In this document: piece by piece, positions 1 through 4,935 of the stretch | Position numbering within the stretch: position 1 is the stretch's first letter | How the letters are laid out: each line of letters opens with the position of its first letter | Assembly: GCA_025359355.1 (NCBI GenBank) | Contig: JANYGR010000481.1 | Coordinates: 1-6,061, forward strand | Length of the DNA stretch: 6,061 nucleotides | From: Bacteroidota bacterium | GTDB taxonomy: Bacteria; Bacteroidota; Bacteroidia; B-17B0; Aurantibacillaceae | Direction: 5' to 3' | The notes under the pieces: generated by a model | Databases searched by the model: none | Seen by the model: only the letters and a program-made list of their open reading frames with translations | What the model was told of the DNA's origin: nothing | Translations under genes and position numbers: made by a program

Positions 1-1
1 T

Positions 2-175
2 GGTGGAGAGAATGGTAAAAAATTTAAATATAAAAACTTGCAGCACTTATTATTAGAAATACATCATAAACCATTTTCTGAACAAAAAAAGATAGCATCA
101 AATTGGATTAATGATTGGAAGGGTAATCTGGAACAGATAGACGATATCCTATTGTTAGGCTATAAAATGAGTTAG
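2..175 (+). CDS. SpoIIE/PP2C-type serine phosphatase, C-terminal fragment
   Basis: The reading frame is open from the left edge and ends at TAG 173-175, giving 57 residues of a gene that starts outside the window. The fragment reads GGENGKKFKYK at its start, then a helix with LLLEIHH, then DWKGNLEQIDDILLLGYKMS at the end. This matches the end of the SpoIIE (RsbU-like) phosphatase domain as found in Bacteroidota: the GG-x-x-GKKFKYK segment, the W-K-G segment and the closing Q-(V/I)-DD-(V/I)-L strand, whose aspartates belong to the metal-binding set of PP2C-like enzymes. Such proteins dephosphorylate serine on anti-sigma-factor antagonists, and usually carry TPR, GAF, PAS or 7TM sensor domains upstream; none of that part is visible here. 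The family call is from memory of these C-termini, so it is good but not certain. The gene converges on the permease gene at 371-1654. Confidence 0.72.
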   Translation, partial: GGENGKKFKYKNLQHLLLEIHHKPFSEQKKIASNWINDWKGNLEQIDDILLLGYKMS

Positions 176-347
176 TAGAATTAATGTCCGCATTTTATAT
201 TGCATGCCTTTTAACTTAAGTTTTTTAAATTAAGAAAGAGTAAAGAAATGATAATAACAGACCAAATTATTAATATCAGATTTGTATTGAATTTATTAAT
301 AGAAATGATTTTATCACCTATAATTTATTCTAAACATAAGATAATTT

Positions 348-374
348 GTAGGTAACTTAAGTCTTGATACCTAC
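348..374 (+). terminator. Possible terminator hairpin in the convergent gap
   Basis: A perfect 7-bp inverted repeat, GTAGGTA (348-354) and TACCTAC (368-374), encloses a 13-nt loop. On the + strand it is followed by TTAATTTTT, a reasonable U-rich tail, so it could stop transcripts coming from the phosphatase gene 173 bp upstream. The right arm contains the TAG stop codon (371-373, minus strand) of the OppC-like gene. Read on the minus strand, the stem is followed by AAATTATC rather than a run of T, so it is a poorer terminator for the ABC operon. The stem is short and only moderately GC-rich, so the call is tentative. Confidence 0.35.
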
Positions 375-1654
375 TTAATTTTTGATAATTCTGCGCCAAT
401 TTTATTGTAAATATAAATAAGTGTAAATACACAAAGTCCTGGAAATAGCACTAGCCACCAGGATGAAAAATGATCGTGAGCTTCGTTTAGTAAACTACCC
501 CAGGTAACGGTATCTAAAGGAACCCCAACTCCAATAAAAGATAAAGAGGCTTCAACTAATACAGCGCCTGCCATGCCAAACGCTAATTGTACTAAAATAA
601 GTGGGAATACATTTGGTAAGATGTGTTTAAACATCACTCTAAAATTACTCATACCAATGGCTTTACAAGAAGTTATGTAGTCTAGTTGTTTAGTTTTTTG
701 GAATTCAGTTCTTGTGAGACGTGCAATGTTCGTCCAGCTTAAAAAACCAATGATGCAAATAAGAACCGTGTAGGATGGTTTAGTTATGGCGGATAACGTT
801 ATGATGAGTAGCAAAGCTGGAATAGCATTCAATATTTCGATGAGTCTAGAAACGATTGTATCTACTGGTAAATAAATAGTTTTGGTAAGTTTTAGTTTGC
901 TATCGATGCGTTTTCCTATGAATGAAAAAAGATAAATGATAAAGCCACAGATACAGAAAGATAAAAAGAGTTGTATGATTAAATAAATTCCTCCTTGAAG
1001 GAAAGCATTAGATAGCATGGAGTCTCTCACTTCAAAGCCATAAAACCAAGCAATACCTATACTGATAATTAAAAATATACTTTGTAGATAACCAATTTTT
1101 AATGTGTTGTTTCCAAAATAGCCCGCGCTTGCTCCTAAGCCTATACCAAGCAATGCGGCAATGAGCATGCTAAAAATTCCGACACTCAACGATATTTTTG
1201 TACCATGTATAATGCCGGATAATACATCGGTTCCATTTTGTGTGGTGCCAAGCCAATGTCTAAATTTTAAAGGTAAGGATACTAATTGTTTATTCGATGA
1301 TTCGATAATTTGCCTTTCAAATGGGCTTTTACGAGGAGCGTTATCTGCATCAATGGTGTTGGGCGAATAAGCACAAGGAGCAAAAATAGCAAAGTCATAG
1401 TCTTTTAATTTCCACTCTCTGCCTATATTATAATGAATGATCTCTTGGTTTGGTAATACCACTTTCTGCTTCCATGAAAAGGCAGGAAAGAGTAATTGTC
1501 CTTGATACTTGCATACTAGCGGTTTATCGTTTGCAATGAATGGCGCTAGTATCACAACTACTACGAATACACAAAATACTTGACATGCACGCCTTAGCGC
1601 TCTGTTACGTGAGAGTGTTTGTTTGATTGTATGATAGGTATCAAGGATGTTCAT
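371..1654 (-). CDS. OppC/DppC-like ABC transporter permease
   Basis: This 427-residue inner-membrane subunit would form half of the translocation pore of a peptide-type (family 5) ABC importer. A membrane segment at about 26-42 is followed by a periplasmic stretch to about 132, then the OppC signature HWLGTTQNGTDVLSG (133-147) and HGTKISLSVG. The ATPase-contact (EAA) loop lies at about 326-347, with G334 and ILPN (345-348) kept but the usual Glu-Ala-Ala replaced by T-S-C. The end has SFIGVGVP, TWGSLL and WWLVLFPG, all typical of the family. The usual length is about 300 residues. The extra length comes from the N-terminal periplasmic region and from an insert at about 182-262 with two additional hydrophobic segments (about 187-205 and 221-245). 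The C-terminus stops at ELSKIK, without the common DPRL tail. The ATG at 1652-1654 is preceded by an A-run and no Shine-Dalgarno. It is last in the operon, 106 bp after the OppB-like gene. The substrate is not determinable; YejE-type proteins are another comparison. Confidence 0.93.
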   Translation of the reverse strand: MNILDTYHTIKQTLSRNRALRRACQVFCVFVVVVILAPFIANDKPLVCKYQGQLLFPAFSWKQKVVLPNQEIIHYNIGREWKLKDYDFAIFAPCAYSPNTIDADNAPRKSPFERQIIESSNKQLVSLPLKFRHWLGTTQNGTDVLSGIIHGTKISLSVGIFSMLIAALLGIGLGASAGYFGNNTLKIGYLQSIFLIISIGIAWFYGFEVRDSMLSNAFLQGGIYLIIQLFLSFCICGFIIYLFSFIGKRIDSKLKLTKTIYLPVDTIVSRLIEILNAIPALLLIITLSAITKPSYTVLICIIGFLSWTNIARLTRTEFQKTKQLDYITSCKAIGMSNFRVMFKHILPNVFPLILVQLAFGMAGAVLVEASLSFIGVGVPLDTVTWGSLLNEAHDHFSSWWLVLFPGLCVFTLIYIYNKIGAELSKIK

Positions 1655-1726
1655 TTATTTTTTTTAATACAAAGGCTCGGAGTTATTCGAGTTATCTGGG
1701 CTTAATGAAGTAATGTATATAATATA

Positions 1727-1766
1727 AACTCTGTGAACTTTTTTTTCATGTTTCTCTGTGTTAAAA
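1727..1766. repeat. Paired CTCTGTG intergenic repeat
   Basis: Two exact copies of CTCTGTG (1729-1735 and 1754-1760) sit 25 bp apart, start to start, separated by an 8-T run (1739-1746). They fill the part of the spacer next to the stop codon of the OppB-like gene, the second copy ending one base before it. The arrangement resembles the CTCTGTG-rich short intergenic repeats that I recall from many Bacteroidota genomes, but one instance in one window cannot prove a dispersed family. No promoter or terminator shape could be assigned to it. Confidence 0.35.
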
Positions 1767-2945
1767 TTTATTGCTTAAACTTTTTCTAACTCGCGGATCT
1801 ATCCATGCATTCAAAATATCAGCTATTAAATAACTTAAAATGGTCATGCAAGCTGATAGGGTAATGAGGGCAATTACAAAGGGATAGTCTTGAGATGTAA
1901 TGGATCTAACAGTTTCGAGCCCCATACCTGGAATTGTAAATATACTTTCGATGATAACGGATCCGCCAACGATACTTGGAAATACAGACGTAAAAACGGT
2001 GATGAGTGGTAATACACTATTTTTTAATGCATGTTTGTATATCAATTGCCTATTTGATAATCCTTTTGCTTTGGCTGTTTTGATATAATCCAAGGGGAGT
2101 TGCTCGTTAATAGAGGTTGTGGTTAACCGTGTGATAAATGCTATTGACGAATAGGTGTAACAAATAAGTGGCAATACTATATACGGTAAGGAGTCTATAA
2201 GTTTTTCTAAGAAAGAAGCTGAGTCGCTATAGCCTTCTGTAGGCTTAATTCCGGAAGGTGGAAATATAGAAATGACATCTGGATTTGCAAATAACATGAG
2301 TAACAAAACGCCCATAAAAAAGGCAGGTACAGAATAAAGTAAAAATAAAAACGTCTGCGAAACTCTACTAAATGAAGATGTTGGCTGTTCTGCTATTTTA
2401 ATGCCTAACGGAATACTGATTGCATAAGCGAGTATAATAGATAGTAAAGAGAAGAATAACGACCAACCAATTTTATCTGTGATGATTTCCATCACGGGCA
2501 CTTTCTTTGAATACGATAGCCCAAAGTCCCCACGGATAATGCCTTTAGAGCCATTGCCTCCAAATAACCAACGGTGGTATTGATTGTGAAATCCATACCA
2601 AACAAATTTTGGAATATAATTTTTGTAACCACCAGTGATTTTAATTCGTTCATTGATTTGTTGTAATTGAGCTTCATTACTGATTTTGTAAAGCGTATCA
2701 GGTTCCGATAATTTATGAATTGAAAAATAAAACAAAGGCAGATTTAATCCGAGTTGTTTGCGCCAATAGTTTTTTTGTATCTCTATGTCATTGGAAGATT
2801 TTAAACCTCCTCCAGAGTTGGATACGGAAACCATTGAATTAACAGGGTCTCCTGGAGCAGAGCTTAATAACATAAAACTGATAATGGTAACAGCTACCAA
2901 AGTTGGCATAAACCACAACAATCGTTTTAGGATGAAGTGTAACAT
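1761..2945 (-). CDS. OppB/DppB-like ABC transporter permease
   Basis: This 394-residue inner-membrane protein would be the second pore subunit of the peptide-type importer. It opens with the classic OppB N-terminus: LKRLLWFMPTL, a membrane helix at about 9-28, then SSAPGDPV (28-35). After a periplasmic region come GIIRGDFGLSYSKKVPV (135-151) and five more hydrophobic segments, at about 160-183, 198-220, 252-275, 311-333 and 355-378. The ATPase-contact loop is well preserved: DYIKTAKAKGLSNRQLIYKH (286-305), then LKNSVLPLIT. GGSVIIESIFTIPGMG (327-342) and the closing ILNAWIDPRVR are diagnostic. The usual length is about 305-340 residues; the excess lies at about 76-130 in the first periplasmic loop. 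Its ATG shares one base with the stop of the binding-protein gene (TAATG), with no Shine-Dalgarno, which favours translational coupling. The pairing with an OppC-like gene downstream makes the role secure; the transported solute is unknown. Confidence 0.94.
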   Translation of the reverse strand: MLHFILKRLLWFMPTLVAVTIISFMLLSSAPGDPVNSMVSVSNSGGGLKSSNDIEIQKNYWRKQLGLNLPLFYFSIHKLSEPDTLYKISNEAQLQQINERIKITGGYKNYIPKFVWYGFHNQYHRWLFGGNGSKGIIRGDFGLSYSKKVPVMEIITDKIGWSLFFSLLSIILAYAISIPLGIKIAEQPTSSFSRVSQTFLFLLYSVPAFFMGVLLLMLFANPDVISIFPPSGIKPTEGYSDSASFLEKLIDSLPYIVLPLICYTYSSIAFITRLTTTSINEQLPLDYIKTAKAKGLSNRQLIYKHALKNSVLPLITVFTSVFPSIVGGSVIIESIFTIPGMGLETVRSITSQDYPFVIALITLSACMTILSYLIADILNAWIDPRVRKSLSNKF

Positions 2946-4693
2946 TAATCGTTAAGCTTTAAAGTATTTAATAACACACCGGGATATTCTGTATATATTT
3001 CTAAGTTAGTCCATTTTTTACTAACTACCACACGGCGTGCTTGCGTCAATAAAAAAATATAAGGCTGTTCTTGATATACTAATTGCTGAAATTGTTTTGT
3101 CAATTCAATACGTTTCGATTCTTGCACGCAGTTGTTTATACTGTCTATCAAGGCATCTGATCGAGTATTACCAAAGCCCGTAAAATTAAAACCATTTGTC
3201 GACCATGATGTTGTTTTCCATAATTGTGAAAAATCTTCAGGTTGTACACTGCTTTGCCAGGCACTCATGCTCATGTCAAAATCATGACTCATGGCGGCGC
3301 TCACAAATCCATTAAATTCCATAGGATTTAACTGTACAAAGATATTGGCCTTTTGCATGCTCTCTGCTATTTGTTTGGCAATGTCTTCCCATTGTTTTTG
3401 GGCATTAATAAAATTGATACTGAATTGAAATTTCACTTTTTCCCCATCAATCACTTTATCTAAAATTTGATCGCCATCTGTATCTTCCCATCCAGCTTGC
3501 TTTAAAAGGGCTTGTGCTTGTTGTATATTATACTCTATAGGTTTTAAATTCGTATTAAATTCTTTTTTAAGAGGAGAAATAGGACTAATCATACGCTTAC
3601 AATGGTTACCATAAACTAATTTATTAATCTGATCATAAGGCACCAACATGGCCATCGCTCTGCGAACTAACACATCTGTAAATAAAGGTTGATGGGTTTT
3701 GCCATCAGGCTTCATGTTCATGGCTATATAGGTATAATTATACGTGTCGGCTAATTTTGTAATATATTTATCTGTAAAGGTCTTATCAGTCTCAAGTTCT
3801 GAAAACGAGGCGTAATCTATGTTAGTAGATACATCCATTAAACCATTTTTAAATTCGAGTAGGGTAGAGGCATTATTCGTATTTAATTTGAGAATGATTT
3901 TATCTGCGTAAGCTTTGCAAAACCAGTGCTCCTCGCAGTTTTTGGTCCAATGGTCTTTCTTTTTTTCGAGGGTAATACTTACGCCCTTATCCCACTTGGT
4001 TACTTTGTAAGGTCCGCCGCCATTCATAAATTCAGGATTGTTGTAGTATTTAGGGCTATTAAATTCGTCGGCCCAGATTTTTACAGCTTTGTTTTTTTTT
4101 AAAAAGGTGCTATCTATTAATTGCGCAGTGGTGCAGGTTGATAGGGTTTTATGTTTGTCAAAAAAAGCTTCTTCTATAATGGGAAAATCTGTCCAAAACC
4201 ACGTATTTAGGGCATTTGGATGATTCATTTCCACCGTAAATTTTTTAGAATTTTTGGCATCTATCACAATATCTTTCACGTTATCCCAGTTCTGTTTAAG
4301 CGCAGGATTATTGGTTAGTAAGCATTTATTAGCTTTGGTCGTAAAAGCTACGTCCGCTGCCGTTACAGGTGTTTTATCGTCCCAATAGAGTTCATCTTTA
4401 ATTTCATATGTATAGTTTAATCCGTCTTCAGACACTATAGGTAAGGCTTTTGCCATACAAGGCAAGAGTTCACTGGTATTGTAATCTATTTTTAATAAGC
4501 TTAATTGTGTATAAAGGTTTATCTCTGCACGCAAGGCAGAAGTGCCATTTGTCGGATGTAGATCTTCTGGTTCGTGTAATATATGAACAACTAAGGTATT
4601 GTTTTGATGCTTTTTGCAGCCATTAACAACTAAAGCGGTTATAATAAGTAGTAGAGAATATTTTATAAAGTTCATAGTTTTAAAACTACTCAT
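2945..4693 (-). CDS. Family 5 extracellular solute-binding lipoprotein (OppA/DppA-like)
   Basis: This 582-residue protein is the periplasmic receptor of the importer and should capture oligopeptides or a similar solute. A signal peptide with K11, a hydrophobic core (about 13-23) and VNGC (23-26) predicts lipidation at C26; Asn before the Gly is an unusual lipobox residue. CKKHQNN after the cleavage site lacks the acidic cluster linked to surface export in Bacteroidota, so inner-membrane anchoring facing the periplasm is inferred. Family 5 marks follow in order: EPEDLHPTNG (41-50), DGLNYTYEIKDELYWDDKTPVTAADV, GGGPYKVTKW (225-234), VRRAMAMLVPYDQI (343-356), LLKQAGWEDTDGDQILD (396-412, an aspartate-rich loop common in the family) and FGNTRSDALIDSINN. 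The length is slightly above the usual 500-550. The ATG at 4691-4693 is taken as the start; M7 (4673-4675) would give a more compact signal peptide and is equally plausible. It is first in the operon and overlaps the OppB-like gene by one base. Confidence 0.92.
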   Translation of the reverse strand: MSSFKTMNFIKYSLLLIITALVVNGCKKHQNNTLVVHILHEPEDLHPTNGTSALRAEINLYTQLSLLKIDYNTSELLPCMAKALPIVSEDGLNYTYEIKDELYWDDKTPVTAADVAFTTKANKCLLTNNPALKQNWDNVKDIVIDAKNSKKFTVEMNHPNALNTWFWTDFPIIEEAFFDKHKTLSTCTTAQLIDSTFLKKNKAVKIWADEFNSPKYYNNPEFMNGGGPYKVTKWDKGVSITLEKKKDHWTKNCEEHWFCKAYADKIILKLNTNNASTLLEFKNGLMDVSTNIDYASFSELETDKTFTDKYITKLADTYNYTYIAMNMKPDGKTHQPLFTDVLVRRAMAMLVPYDQINKLVYGNHCKRMISPISPLKKEFNTNLKPIEYNIQQAQALLKQAGWEDTDGDQILDKVIDGEKVKFQFSINFINAQKQWEDIAKQIAESMQKANIFVQLNPMEFNGFVSAAMSHDFDMSMSAWQSSVQPEDFSQLWKTTSWSTNGFNFTGFGNTRSDALIDSINNCVQESKRIELTKQFQQLVYQEQPYIFLLTQARRVVVSKKWTNLEIYTEYPGVLLNTLKLND

Positions 4694-4713
4694 ATTTATT
4701 TAGCTAAAAAACA

Positions 4714-4745
4714 GAAAATTATTTTTTGATTAAGTTTTCATAATT
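4714..4745 (-). promoter_or_regulatory. Candidate promoter of the ABC importer operon
   Basis: On the minus strand TAATTTTC (4721 down to 4714) matches the Bacteroidota -7 element TAnnTTTG except for the last base. TTATG (4744 down to 4740), a weak match to the TTTG -33 element, lies about 18 bp upstream of it. This would place the transcription start near 4709, a leader of roughly 16 nt before the ATG at 4693. The region is very AT-rich, so chance matches are likely. Confidence 0.28.
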
Positions 4746-4765
4746 TAAAAAAATGCTTACATTTA
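4735..4765 (+). promoter_or_regulatory. Candidate promoter of tRNA-Ser
   Basis: TACATTTA (4758-4765) matches the Bacteroidota -7 consensus TAnnTTTG at all but its last base. TTTTC (4735-4739), a weak -33 candidate, lies 18 bp upstream. Transcription would start at about 4769-4773, some 20 nt before the mature tRNA 5' end. A promoter must exist in this short divergent region if the tRNA is independently transcribed, but these elements are only approximate. Confidence 0.3.
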
Positions 4766-4789
4766 CAGCCTCTTATTAAATTAAGAGTT

Positions 4790-4879
4790 GGAGAGGTGCC
4801 TGAGTGGCCGAAAGGACATGTTTGCTAAACATGCGAACGGGAAACTGTTCCGAGGGTTCGAATCCCTCCTTCTCCGCCA
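4790..4879 (+). tRNA. tRNA-Ser (anticodon GCU)
   Basis: The full cloverleaf can be drawn by eye. The acceptor stem GGAGAGG (4790-4796) pairs with CTTCTCC (4869-4875), with one G-U pair, followed by discriminator G4876 and an encoded CCA (4877-4879). The D stem is CCT (4799-4801) with AGG (4813-4815). The anticodon stem CATGT/ACATG (4817-4821, 4829-4833) encloses the loop TTGCTAA, with anticodon GCT at 4824-4826. A long variable arm contains GAAC/GTTC, as expected of a class II serine tRNA. The T stem GAGGG/CCCTC (4852-4856, 4864-4868) has the loop TTCGAAT. It decodes AGC and AGU. It stands alone between the divergent importer operon and the carotenoid gene. Confidence 0.97.
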
Positions 4880-4888
4880 AGTAAAATT

Positions 4889-4914
4889 AAAAAGCCTCAA
4901 TTAAGAGGCTTTTT
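4889..4914 (+). terminator. Rho-independent terminator after tRNA-Ser
   Basis: A perfect 10-bp stem, AAAAAGCCTC (4889-4898) and GAGGCTTTTT (4905-4914), has a 6-nt AATTAA loop and a T-rich 3' side that continues as ATATTTT. It begins 9 nt after the tRNA CCA end and stops 21 nt before the carotenoid gene. It should end the tRNA transcript. The A-run on the left arm would also give it a T tail on the opposite strand. Confidence 0.88.
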
Positions 4915-4935
4915 ATATTTTGCTTAACAATTATA

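Noticed and set aside
190..234. Weak inverted repeats (GCAT/ATGC at 190-207; CTTAA/TTAAG at 215-234) as the phosphatase terminator.
   Set aside because: The stems are only 4-5 bp, AT-rich and not backed by a clean T run; the 348-374 hairpin is better.
248..355. A 35-codon ATG-to-TAA open frame on the + strand in the convergent gap (MIITDQIINIRF at its start).
   Set aside because: It is composed largely of AT-rich codons expected by chance, has no recognisable ribosome binding site, promoter or family, and ends inside the candidate terminator loop.
1161..1370. 69-codon + strand open frame inside the OppC-like gene.
   Set aside because: It lies antisense to a strongly conserved gene, and its product has no recognisable domain.
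1900..2088. 62-codon + strand open frame inside the OppB-like gene.
   Set aside because: It is the antisense shadow of conserved membrane segments of the permease.
2492..2677. 61-codon minus-strand frame overlapping the OppB-like gene.
   Set aside because: It is an alternate frame of the same strand within the real gene, without independent support.
4767..4910. Integration (att) site of a mobile element at tRNA-Ser.
   Set aside because: The flanking repeats do not duplicate the 3' end of the tRNA, no integrase is present, and the intact tRNA is followed by its own terminator and a chromosomal-type gene.
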